This document shows, piece after piece, positions 17,142-24,617 of a stretch of DNA of 64,000 bases. A model generated the notes under the pieces. That model was not told the DNA's origin. It saw only the letters and a program-made list of their open reading frames with translations, and ran no database searches. Every line of letters starts with the position of its first letter. Positions within the stretch are counted from its first letter, which is position 1. A program made the translations under genes and the position numbers. The DNA comes from JAFLBI01 sp964616465 (GTDB lineage Bacteria > Bacteroidota > Bacteroidia > Chitinophagales > Chitinophagaceae), in assembly GCA_964616465.1 (NCBI GenBank), contig CAZTTO010000006.1, positions 119,458 through 183,457 on the forward strand, in the 5' to 3' direction.

Positions 17142-18273
17142 TTTTTGGAGCCTTTCTAATTTTCCAATCATACACGGCCCAGTGTAACCACAACTGATAA
17201 CTAGCCAGTCCAGCCCTTTCACCATTTGCAACTAAATAAGTCTGATAAGTTGCTTTTGAAATATCTTGAACCCAAGAAGAAAAGTTGGTTTCTTCATTTA
17301 GAAAAAATAAAATGTATTGCTTTCTATCCATCCGAACCATTATATCCATTTCGGCCTTATATCTGCCAACATACATTTTTCTGAATTCTTCATCTTGATC
17401 ATACAAAGCCTGCTCAACTAAAAAAAGCAAGTCCATATAAGCAGAATATTTAAACAGTAGATTATCAGAAGATTTCGCTGCCAAATACCCGAACCAACTA
17501 GCAGCACTTTCTCCAGCTTGTCCAAGTTGGTGCGCAATTTCATGTGTTGTAACCGAAGGCAAGGCCATTGCAGGTAACTGAGCCCTTACTTGAGCTTCAT
17601 GGGTAAAGGGATTGAAATACCCCGTAAATCCAACATATTTGCCTAACCAATGTAAAAGTGTGGGTTTGACAGAAATATTAGAATACTTAAAAGAAGGATA
17701 TTGTCTTTGAAGAAAGGAATAAGCTTTAACAGCATTTTCTTGTAATTCTTTCCAATTAGGTCTTTTTAATATGGTATCGGTTCCCAATTGATTTCTCAAA
17801 ATGCGTACAGTGTCAATTAGTTCACAACGCAATTCGTGCAATTCGGCCAAAGTAGCGGGCTCCACGCTCTCCCAGCCCATTTGCTTCTCTACACTCGACC
17901 TGCTATACAACAAACCCCATGAAAACATAAAGTAGACGTACACTTGTAAGATTCTTACCAAGACCAAACGCCAAATTTTCAAATGAAAAGCAGATTGTAG
18001 CCCATTTTTGATTAAATACCGAATGCCTATGATAAACCTGAGGAACAAGTAAACGAATAGAGCCAAATATATGAGATCCCCAACGCTAAAAGGGATCCAT
18101 CCAAGTAACCCTCTTAACACCCTTGACCATAGTGGATAAATAGACTGAGCAAAAAAAGTTTCCACCAAAAAAGTAGATCTACTACATCCAAAAACAAGTA
18201 TTGCCAATAAAATCCAAAAGAATAGAGTCGCTTTGGGATTGATTTTCAATACTTTTAAAATTTTAAATGCCAT
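17134..18273 (-). CDS. DUF3810 membrane protein with HExxH motif
   Basis: 379 residues, three N-terminal membrane helices (about 17-30, 62-90, 104-123) and a large C-terminal domain. A zinc-protease-type motif HEIAH is present (H244, E245, H248) in SVTTHEIAHQLGQAGESAA, with downstream acidic residues that could complete the metal site. The layout matches DUF3810, a Bacteroidota/Firmicutes family whose substrate is unknown to me. A membrane metallopeptidase is the natural inference. Convergent overlap of 8 bp with the anti-sigma-like gene. Confidence 0.85.
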   Translation of the reverse strand: MAFKILKVLKINPKATLFFWILLAILVFGCSRSTFLVETFFAQSIYPLWSRVLRGLLGWIPFSVGDLIYLALFVYLFLRFIIGIRYLIKNGLQSAFHLKIWRLVLVRILQVYVYFMFSWGLLYSRSSVEKQMGWESVEPATLAELHELRCELIDTVRILRNQLGTDTILKRPNWKELQENAVKAYSFLQRQYPSFKYSNISVKPTLLHWLGKYVGFTGYFNPFTHEAQVRAQLPAMALPSVTTHEIAHQLGQAGESAASWFGYLAAKSSDNLLFKYSAYMDLLFLVEQALYDQDEEFRKMYVGRYKAEMDIMVRMDRKQYILFFLNEETNFSSWVQDISKATYQTYLVANGERAGLASYQLWLHWAVYDWKIRKAPKIK

Positions 18274-18315
18274 AGATTGTCAAAACTGGGCTGAAGAGCT
18301 AAAATAGAATTAAAC

Positions 18316-18347
18316 TTTGACTAATTCAAGTAATTGAACTACCTTTG
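18316..18347 (+). promoter_or_regulatory. Bacteroidota-type promoter of the DUF177-rpmF-plsX operon
   Basis: TTTG (18316-18319), exactly 20 nt, then TACCTTTG (18340-18347): an exact match to the TTTG-N20-TAnnTTTG pattern. It lies 19 nt before the ATG at 18367. Confidence 0.75.
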
Positions 18348-18366
18348 CCCACCCCAAAAACGAGCT

Positions 18367-18906
18367 ATGAGTCACCGTAGGGAGTATGATATTGCTTTTG
18401 TAGGTCTGAAGCCAGGCGTTCATACGTTCGAATATGGGATCAACGATCAGTTCTTTGTTCCTTATGGCGAGCAGGATTTTCGCAACTGTAATGCTGAAAT
18501 TGTATTGCATCTCGACAAGAAATCGGGCTTTATGCAACTCAAATTCGAAATCGGCGGTCAGCTTGAGCTGATTTGCGATAGATGTGGCAACACATTGCAA
18601 AAACAGTTGTGGGATGAGTTTGTGATGATTGTGAAAATGGTGGATGAGCCAGAATTGATGAACGAGCAAGAAGAAGACCCCGATGTATTTTACATCAGTC
18701 GAGGCGAAAGCCACTTGCACTTGGCCGATTGGTTCTATGAGTTCATTAATCTCTGTATCCCGCTTCAAAAAAGTTGCGATGAGCCTGGAGGCGAACAATG
18801 CAACAACGAAGTATTGGAACAATTGCGCCGCATGGAAGAAGAAATAAAAAAAGATCAAAACCCAATCTGGAAAGGATTGGATCAACTTAAAAACCTAGAT
18901 AGTTAA
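18367..18906 (+). CDS. DUF177 (YceD) family protein
   Basis: 179 residues from MSHRREYDIAFVGLKPG; an earlier in-frame start (18334) would sit on top of the promoter and is rejected. YceD/DUF177 proteins are linked to 23S rRNA and fatty-acid/L32 gene clusters. Visible features: FGIND-like YGINDQFFVPYG, a cysteine pair LICDRCGNTLQ (about residues 70-80) and PLQKSCDEPGGEQCNNEV near the C-terminus, which could bind metal. It directly precedes rpmF (18 bp) and plsX, the conserved bacterial order. Confidence 0.88.
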   Translation: MSHRREYDIAFVGLKPGVHTFEYGINDQFFVPYGEQDFRNCNAEIVLHLDKKSGFMQLKFEIGGQLELICDRCGNTLQKQLWDEFVMIVKMVDEPELMNEQEEDPDVFYISRGESHLHLADWFYEFINLCIPLQKSCDEPGGEQCNNEVLEQLRRMEEEIKKDQNPIWKGLDQLKNLDS

Positions 18907-18924
18907 TTTTTTAAACCTGTAGAT

Positions 18925-19119
18925 ATGCCAAATCCTAAACGCAGACACTCTCAACAGCGCAGCGCTAAGAGAAGAACACACTATAAGGCTCAGGAAGTGA
19001 CGTTGACAAAAGACACCACAACTGGTGAAATCCACGTTCGTCACCGTGCGCACGTGAGTGAAGGAAAATTGTATTACAAAGGAAAGTTGGTTGCTGAAAA
19101 AGCCCCTCTTAAAGCCTAA
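18925..19119 (+). CDS. rpmF: 50S ribosomal protein L32
   Basis: 64-residue ribosomal protein of the large subunit. Begins PNPKRRHSQQRSAKRRTHYK, the highly basic L32 signature, followed by the region KLYYKGKLV. The usual L32 zinc cysteines are absent, as in other zinc-independent L32 forms. Located between DUF177 and plsX. Confidence 0.95.
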   Translation: MPNPKRRHSQQRSAKRRTHYKAQEVTLTKDTTTGEIHVRHRAHVSEGKLYYKGKLVAEKAPLKA

Positions 19120-19149
19120 GTATTCACTTTTTTCTGAATCAATAACCAC

Positions 19150-20118
19150 ATGAACATTGGATTGGACATGATGGGCGGCGACCTTGCACCGCTTGAAGCG
19201 TGTAAAGGTGTTACTCGTTATTTTCAAGAAAATCATCACGACCTTTTGTCGGGCAAACTTGTCCGACATTTGTATTTATTTGGACAATCCGAAACCGCAG
19301 AGGCTAACAAACATATTCCTAAAGAGTATGAGCCCTACTACACTTGGGTTGAATGCCCAGAAGTTATTGGTTATCATGAGCATCCTACCAAAGCACTCAA
19401 AGAAAAACAGCGCTCTTCTATATCTATTGGTTTTCACTTTTTAGCAACCGGAAAGATTGATGCATTTATTAGTGCAGGTAATACAGGCGCAATGCTTGTG
19501 GGCGCTATGTACAGCATCAAGCCCATAAGCGGACTGTTACGCCCAACCATTGCAACGGTACTTCCTAAAATAGATGACTCAACAGGTTTGTTGCTCGATG
19601 TAGGACTAAACGCCGATTGTAAACCTGAGCATCTGGTTCAGTTTGCTACACTCGCTAATATTTATGCTGAACAAATTCTAGGAATTCAAGCCCCTAGAGT
19701 GGCGCTTTTAAATATCGGCGAAGAAGAAGGCAAGGGTAATATATTGGCACAGGCAGCTTATCCATTGTTTAAAGAGAATAACTCATTCAAGTTCATAGGC
19801 AATGTTGAAGGGCGGGATTTGTTTGGTAGCAAAGCAGATGTGTACGTTTGCGATGGGTTTACTGGCAATATTGTTTTAAAGATGGCCGAGTCAATTTATG
19901 AAGTTGCCCAGGCGCGAGGACTAGCCCATGACGAATACTTTAAGCGTTTTCATTACGAAAATTATGGAGGCACCCCAGTTTTAGGTGTTCATAAACCCGT
20001 TATAATTGGACATGGTATTAGTGAATCACCCGCTTTTTCTAATATGATTCAGTTAGCTGCAAAAATGATTGAATCTGGTTTTTGTGAAAAGATCCAGGCT
20101 GCATTTTCCGCAGAATAA
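19150..20118 (+). CDS. plsX: Phosphate acyltransferase PlsX
   Basis: Converts acyl-ACP to acyl-phosphate, the donor for PlsY in phosphatidic acid synthesis. 322 residues; starts MNIGLDMMGGDLAPLEACKG, the characteristic GxDxMGGDxAP N-terminus. Further matches: ISAGNTGAMLVGAMYSIKPI, GLLLDVGLNADCKPEHL and VCDGFTGNIVLKMAES, the last being the C-terminal PlsX signature. plsY is encoded about 30 kb away in this window. It closes the DUF177-rpmF-plsX operon; no clear terminator follows. Confidence 0.96.
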   Translation: MNIGLDMMGGDLAPLEACKGVTRYFQENHHDLLSGKLVRHLYLFGQSETAEANKHIPKEYEPYYTWVECPEVIGYHEHPTKALKEKQRSSISIGFHFLATGKIDAFISAGNTGAMLVGAMYSIKPISGLLRPTIATVLPKIDDSTGLLLDVGLNADCKPEHLVQFATLANIYAEQILGIQAPRVALLNIGEEEGKGNILAQAAYPLFKENNSFKFIGNVEGRDLFGSKADVYVCDGFTGNIVLKMAESIYEVAQARGLAHDEYFKRFHYENYGGTPVLGVHKPVIIGHGISESPAFSNMIQLAAKMIESGFCEKIQAAFSAE

Positions 20119-20287
20119 TCCTCATTATTTCTACGTTTTTGATCAATTCTGAAATTGAATTAATCATTTTTATCCCTTCTTTTTACCGCTCATCACTTTT
20201 CTAGAAAGTAGGGAAACTTAATTCTCATGCTCAATAAGCTGATAATCAATATGTTTAGTGTAATGTCAGATATTTTGCTTAGGAAAT

Positions 20288-20322
20288 TACCATCCTTAAG
20301 ATGGTACTATGTTTTGCATAGT
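20288..20322. promoter_or_regulatory. Two abutting inverted repeats overlapping a -33 element
   Basis: First dyad TACCATC-CTTAA-GATGGTA (20288-20306), second ACTATG-TTTTG-CATAGT (20306-20322). The loop of the second dyad contains the TTTG used as -33 element. They could be repressor operators or fold in RNA if transcribed from upstream. Confidence 0.55.
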
Positions 20323-20344
20323 ATTAAAATTCCCCATATCTTTG
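20313..20344 (+). promoter_or_regulatory. Promoter of the 59-aa exported peptide gene
   Basis: TTTG (20313-20316), exactly 20 nt, TATCTTTG (20337-20344), a full match to the Bacteroidota consensus. It gives a 5' leader of roughly 30 nt before ATG 20382. Confidence 0.75.
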
Positions 20345-20381
20345 TTCTATCAAATTAAAAAACACTCAAAAAACTATAATC

Positions 20382-20561
20382 ATGAAAAAGTTCATCAACA
20401 CCTTCGCAGTATTTGCAACACTTGCTTTAATCCCTACCCTTTTTGCTGCATATTTTACAAACAGCGAAATGGCTTCAGAAGAATCTACTAAAATAGAAGC
20501 TCCTGCAAAAAGTACAAGTAGAGTAATTGATGCATCTGTACAAGTTTTACGTAGTTTCTAA
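20382..20561 (+). CDS. Small exported or membrane-anchored peptide (59 aa)
   Basis: ATG 20382 to TAA 20559-20561. The N-terminus FINTFAVFATLALIPTLFAA is a good signal peptide or anchor helix (about 4-23), followed by a polar mature part of about 35 residues (KSTSRVIDASVQVLRSF at the end). No cysteine or double-glycine leader. I do not recognise a family. Support for a real gene: consensus promoter in front, rho-independent terminator 20 bp behind, clear isolated transcription unit. Could be a small secreted factor or a membrane peptide; function unknown. Confidence 0.7.
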   Translation: MKKFINTFAVFATLALIPTLFAAYFTNSEMASEESTKIEAPAKSTSRVIDASVQVLRSF

Positions 20562-20580
20562 GCACCCTAAAACAACCTAT

Positions 20581-20615
20581 TAAAGTCGGTCTAATAAAAA
20601 GGCCGACTTTTTTTA
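20581..20615 (+). terminator. Rho-independent terminator after the 59-aa peptide gene
   Basis: Stem AAAGTCGG (20582-20589) / CCGACTTT (20603-20610) followed by a T-run to 20614. Confidence 0.88.
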
Positions 20616-20658
20616 TGTCTGTTAACAAAACAAACAACCGTTAGCAAGAGCAAAACTC

Positions 20659-20666
20659 TATTTTTG
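20659..20666 (+). promoter_or_regulatory. -7 element placed 4 nt before the cystathionine beta-synthase ATG
   Basis: TATTTTTG ends at 20666 and the ATG begins at 20671. A start site the usual few bases past a TAnnTTTG box would fall at or next to the ATG, giving a leaderless or nearly leaderless mRNA. The -33 position has no clear TTTG. Confidence 0.5.
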
Positions 20667-20670
20667 CGGC

Positions 20671-22032
20671 ATGAAGATTAAACAGAATATCCTTGAAACA
20701 ATTGGCAACACGCCATTGATTAAGTTGAATAAGGTTGCAAAAGACTTGCCTTGTACAGTGTTAGCTAAAGTTGACTATTTCAATCCAGGTAATTCCATCA
20801 AAGACCGTATGGCTTTAAAAATGGTTGAAGTAGCAGAAAAAGAAGGCAAACTAAAACCTGGCGGAACCATCATTGAATGTACCAGTGGAAATACTGGCAT
20901 GGGTTTGGCACTAGCAGCTTGTGTAAAAGGATATAAATGTATTTTCACAACCACCGATAAGCAATCGAAAGAAAAAGTTGATATTCTTAAGGCTGTAGGT
21001 GCAGAAGTCATTGTTTGTCCAACCAATGTTGAACCAGATGATCCTAGAAGTTATTATTCAGTTGCGAGAAGATTAGCAAAAGAAATACCTAACTCTTTTC
21101 ATTGCAATCAATATGATAACCTTGCCAATAGACTGGCGCATTATGAAAGTACTGGACCAGAAATTTGGGAACAAACAGAAGGGAAAATTACCCATTTGGT
21201 TTGTACAGCAGGAACCGGTGGTACTATTACTGGTACTGCTCAATATTTAAAAGAAAAGAATCCGAATATACAAATTTGGGCTATTGATGTGTACGGTAGC
21301 TTGTTGACAAATTATTTCAAAACAGGTGAGATTGACATGAGCTATGTTCACCCATATATCAGCGAAGGATTTGGCGAAGATTTTGTTCCTGAAAACTATG
21401 ATATGTCGGTGATAGATCATTTTGAACAGGTAACCGATAAGGATGGCGCTGTTGTTGCAAGAAGATTGGCGAAAGAGGAAGGATTATTCTGTGGATACAG
21501 TGCAGGAAGCTGTTTCCAAGGCTTGTTGCAGCTGAAAGACAAATTGAAAAAAGACGATGTAGTAGTTTGTATTTTCCATGACCATGGAAGTAGGTATGTT
21601 GGAAAAATATACAATGATCAATGGATGATGGAGCGTGGATTCTTGGAAGTTAAAACATGCAAAGACATCATTAGTGCTCGTCAACATAAAAAGTTGATCG
21701 CTGTTCAGCCAAATCACCAAGTATCGGAAGCGGTGAATTTGATGAAGAAATACGATATCGAAAATATTCCTGTAATGAACGAAGATGGGCAACCTATAGG
21801 AAGTATTTCTGAACAAGGGCTTTTCCAAAAAATGTTTGGTGACCAAGATTTACGAGGTGCAAATATTGAAGCGGTTATGGAGCCTGCCTATCCTTTAGTT
21901 GAGCTAAATAGTCCAGTTGAAAAATTAGGAAAACTCATTACAAAAGAAAATGGTGCTGTATTGGTGAAGGATGAGCAAGGCGATTACCACATTGTAACCA
22001 AATACGATATTATTCAAAGTATGGCTCAATAA
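20671..22032 (+). CDS. Cystathionine beta-synthase (PLP fold plus two CBS domains)
   Basis: Condenses serine and homocysteine to cystathionine, or acts as a cysteine synthase-like enzyme. 453 residues: fold-type II PLP domain (1-320) with the PLP lysine K44 in NPGNSIKDRMALKMV, phosphate-binding-like TSGNTGMGLALAA (71-83) and TAGTGGTITGTAQYL; C-terminal CBS-domain pair (about 335-453; NIPVMNEDGQPIG, NGAVLVKDEQGDY) that usually binds an adenosyl ligand and regulates activity. The N-terminal haem-binding region of animal enzymes is absent. A metal-receptor-like gene follows 6 bp downstream, probably in the same transcript. Confidence 0.92.
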   Translation: MKIKQNILETIGNTPLIKLNKVAKDLPCTVLAKVDYFNPGNSIKDRMALKMVEVAEKEGKLKPGGTIIECTSGNTGMGLALAACVKGYKCIFTTTDKQSKEKVDILKAVGAEVIVCPTNVEPDDPRSYYSVARRLAKEIPNSFHCNQYDNLANRLAHYESTGPEIWEQTEGKITHLVCTAGTGGTITGTAQYLKEKNPNIQIWAIDVYGSLLTNYFKTGEIDMSYVHPYISEGFGEDFVPENYDMSVIDHFEQVTDKDGAVVARRLAKEEGLFCGYSAGSCFQGLLQLKDKLKKDDVVVCIFHDHGSRYVGKIYNDQWMMERGFLEVKTCKDIISARQHKKLIAVQPNHQVSEAVNLMKKYDIENIPVMNEDGQPIGSISEQGLFQKMFGDQDLRGANIEAVMEPAYPLVELNSPVEKLGKLITKENGAVLVKDEQGDYHIVTKYDIIQSMAQ

Positions 22033-22038
22033 ATTGAG

Positions 22039-22845
22039 ATGCCGAATTATGTAGATCATATTGGCTATACGATTGAATTAGAAAACACACCCAAACGAAT
22101 TGTTTCATTAGTTCCCTCTCAAACTGAGTTATTGTACGACCTAGGTTTAGAAAATGAAGTAGTTGGCATTACTAAGTTTTGCATTCATCCTAACCATTGG
22201 TTTAGATCTAAAAAAAGAATTGGGGGAACTAAGAACGTTCACATTGATTGGGTGGCTGAACTTAAGCCCGATTTAATTATTGCAAATAAAGAGGAAAACG
22301 TTTTAGAACAGGTACATGAATTACGCAAAATTGCACCCGTTTGGACGAGTGATATTACTTGCCTTTCAAGTGCTGTTCGCATGATCAGAGATATTGGAAG
22401 CATTACAAACACAAATGAGAAAGCCACCGCTATCGCGAACGAAATTGAATACTTGTTCAGCCAAATAGAGATCCCAGAAAATAAACTGAATGTATTGTAT
22501 TTGATTTGGAGAGACCCCTACATGGTTGCTGGTGGCGATACTTTTATTCACCAAATGTTGGGTTATTGCGGATGCAAAAATGTGGTTGGAAATATGAATC
22601 GTTATCCTTCTCTAAGTCCGCTTGAAATCCAAAAGCTAAATCCTGACATCGTAATGCTTTCTTCCGAACCCTACCCTTTTAAAGAAAAGCATTTACTAGA
22701 ACTACAAGAATTATTACCTAATGCAAGACTGCTGCTGGTAGATGGTGAATTGTTTAGCTGGTATGGCAGTCGGCTGCTAAAAAGTCCATCTTACTTCAAG
22801 GAATTACAGTCAATCTTTACCAACACCAATTTTAACAACTTATAG
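22039..22845 (+). CDS. Helical-backbone metal receptor (BtuF/FecB-like) without signal peptide
   Basis: 268 residues matching the periplasmic binding protein family for cobalamin or chelated iron: RIVSLVPSQTELLYDLGL, ELKPDLIIANKEENV, DPYMVAGGDTFIHQML and KLNPDIVMLSSEP. Oddly the protein starts MPNYVDHIGYTIELEN with no signal peptide or lipobox, and no ABC permease or ATPase gene is adjacent. Homologues of this short type occur in Bacteroidota and may be cytosolic; role unknown. It lies 6 bp after cystathionine beta-synthase, so a B12- or sulfur-linked function is a possible inference. Confidence 0.78.
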   Translation: MPNYVDHIGYTIELENTPKRIVSLVPSQTELLYDLGLENEVVGITKFCIHPNHWFRSKKRIGGTKNVHIDWVAELKPDLIIANKEENVLEQVHELRKIAPVWTSDITCLSSAVRMIRDIGSITNTNEKATAIANEIEYLFSQIEIPENKLNVLYLIWRDPYMVAGGDTFIHQMLGYCGCKNVVGNMNRYPSLSPLEIQKLNPDIVMLSSEPYPFKEKHLLELQELLPNARLLLVDGELFSWYGSRLLKSPSYFKELQSIFTNTNFNNL

Positions 22846-22903
22846 TTGTAAGCACAAGTTCACTTTAACAAACTTTTGCAAGATAAATTTGCATTTTGCA
22901 AGT

Positions 22904-23023
22904 ATGCGTTTTATCTGGCAAGAAATACTTGATTTTCTAGAAAGATACTGGATCTTTTTTTTCTTAATTGGGGTTCTAATTGGAGCATGGTTTGCTTTTA
23001 CAGAACATATTATGTCGACTTAA
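22904..23023 (+). CDS. Very small membrane protein (39 aa)
   Basis: ATG 22904 to TAA 23021-23023: a short amphipathic N-terminus (RFIWQEILDFLERYW) and one membrane helix (about 16-32, WIFFFLIGVLIGAWFAF). It ends 3 bp before the next gene, suggesting translational coupling, and a TAAATTTG element lies at 22884-22891. No family recognised. The tight coupling and the clean helix make it likely to be real, but 39 codons can arise by chance. Confidence 0.5.
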   Translation: MRFIWQEILDFLERYWIFFFLIGVLIGAWFAFTEHIMST

Positions 23024-23026
23024 AAA

Positions 23027-23458
23027 ATGATCGAACAAAGAAAATATCTACCCCTGCATTTATACGTTCGCGTACTGGGTGGACTCATGCTCATTTACAT
23101 CACCTATCAAGTACATACAACCATCGATAATTTACCCATGTGGTTGTTATTGATGTCGTATTTCATTTTCGGGCTAGGAACTATTCTTTCATTTATTCGC
23201 TTATTCAAAGAAACACCCACTTCAGAAAAAATAGAAGAGCGAAAAGAAGCGGCCAAATCTTTTAAGGATAGAATTCTATATAACCTACTATGGTCTATTC
23301 CTGCCATGCTGCTAGCTGTATTTTTATTGTATCAGAAAGGTGAAATAAAAGCAGTTAATAGTGATCAATGGCTCAATGTTTTAGCGGCTTGGTTAATTGT
23401 ATTAGCAATTATAACTCTTGTGCAGCATTTGTATTGGACAAGAAGAAACAAGGCTTAA
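23027..23458 (+). CDS. Hypothetical multi-pass membrane protein
   Basis: 143 residues with four probable membrane helices (about 13-27, 36-58, 84-101, 115-133), joined by a charged loop (FKETPTSEKIEERKEAAK, about 61-78). No family recognised. It follows the 39-aa membrane peptide by 3 bp and precedes the kinase-like gene by 55 bp, so all three may be co-transcribed. Confidence 0.65.
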   Translation: MIEQRKYLPLHLYVRVLGGLMLIYITYQVHTTIDNLPMWLLLMSYFIFGLGTILSFIRLFKETPTSEKIEERKEAAKSFKDRILYNLLWSIPAMLLAVFLLYQKGEIKAVNSDQWLNVLAAWLIVLAIITLVQHLYWTRRNKA

Positions 23459-23513
23459 GTCGTTACGAATCCTTTCAGGACTTATTGGTACATTTGATAG
23501 TACCGTATAAAGC

Positions 23514-24617
23514 ATGACACCATTGGACCTTCATCAACAAGAGCTGACCCATCCACCTTCACGCAAGAAGCCCTCCTATCCTATTTCAAACGCTTTTCGG
23601 CAGTATTTACGTCAACATGGAAGAGAGGTGCAACTGCCGGTACAATACCAGGACTTGCAAAGGTTTACTTATTCAGTTCCGCTGATGGATCGGGCTGGGA
23701 ACTATACTTTATGGGAGCAGATTAGCTACGATATGAAAGAATGGGAATGGATCAGAGATGGTTTGGTTCATATGTATGCTATCTTAAAAACTGAGGGCGA
23801 TTTGAGGTTTAGTAAACACTTAAAAGTGGCAAGAATCGACTATTGCACTTTTGGAAACAGCAATCCATTTAGAATTAGAATTGTTAATCAGTATAACGAT
23901 AATTACGATCATTTTTACATCAAAGTGGCGGATGCTTCGCGGGTGTATGGCTTGGAATTAGAACATATTTTATCGCCCGACCACATCAATTTTTTTACAT
24001 GTGGTGAAACCTTAGTTGAAGAGCATATTCCCGGTATTCCAGGAGATGTTTTTATTCAAGATTATTTGCCACAAGCCAACACCAATCTCATACGATTTGC
24101 AAAAGAATTTGTGAAGTTCAATGAACGCTGTTTTGTTCGTTTACTCGGCGATATGCGGAGCTACAATTTTGTGGTCAATATTATTCCAGATATTGAAGAT
24201 GTACAGTACAGGATAAGGGCTATTGATTTTGATCAACAATCCTATGAGGGCAGAAAAAAACTCTATTTACCTCAGTTCTTCAAAGAAAATCTACCGCTGG
24301 TGCAAGTGTGTATGGATCATTTGAATGACGACTCAATTGAGCAGTACCAAACCGAAGAAAAAAGTATGATGGCGTATCGTGTGAGTGCCTCTCGCTATCG
24401 TTTGGCTTCATTGATTCAGTTGATGCAACAAGACACATTATCAACATCAGAAAAAACAGAACAACTGGCCAAGGAACTTTATGAGCATTACCAAGATGAA
24501 GCATTCTTGCAATGTTCACAAATGGGTGCCATCGTAAAAATGCAACTGAAAAAAACCCTCTACGCTAAATTGCAACAGATTACTAAAGATCATCAGTCGG
24601 GTTTCTTTACTTCATAA
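23514..24617 (+). CDS. Uncharacterised protein with kinase-like motifs
   Basis: 367 residues, soluble, no signal peptide. I do not know a named family, but the motif order resembles a protein-kinase/aminoglycoside-phosphotransferase fold: FYIKVADASR with K137 as a beta3-type lysine, ELE at 148-150 as a possible helix-C glutamate, GDMRSYNFVV with D213 and N218 as a catalytic-loop-like segment, and IRAIDFDQQ with D238/D240 as a DFG-like metal site. A helical tail follows (about 290-365). If real it could phosphorylate a small molecule or protein; it could also be a pseudokinase. Downstream of a membrane protein gene; 313 bp non-coding follow. Confidence 0.6.
   Translation: MTPLDLHQQELTHPPSRKKPSYPISNAFRQYLRQHGREVQLPVQYQDLQRFTYSVPLMDRAGNYTLWEQISYDMKEWEWIRDGLVHMYAILKTEGDLRFSKHLKVARIDYCTFGNSNPFRIRIVNQYNDNYDHFYIKVADASRVYGLELEHILSPDHINFFTCGETLVEEHIPGIPGDVFIQDYLPQANTNLIRFAKEFVKFNERCFVRLLGDMRSYNFVVNIIPDIEDVQYRIRAIDFDQQSYEGRKKLYLPQFFKENLPLVQVCMDHLNDDSIEQYQTEEKSMMAYRVSASRYRLASLIQLMQQDTLSTSEKTEQLAKELYEHYQDEAFLQCSQMGAIVKMQLKKTLYAKLQQITKDHQSGFFTS

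Larger units (their letters stand above)
20119..20381. other. Intergenic region (263 bp) with two stacked dyads and a promoter
   Basis: AT-rich, without a supported gene. The last part holds the dyads at 20288-20306 and 20306-20322 and the promoter of the 59-aa peptide gene (listed separately). Nothing recognisable was seen in 20119-20287. Confidence 0.6.

Noticed and set aside
18310..18885. Long open frame on the minus strand
   Set aside because: It lies entirely over the DUF177 gene, has no family-like motif and no promoter, while DUF177 has a consensus promoter and conserved neighbours.
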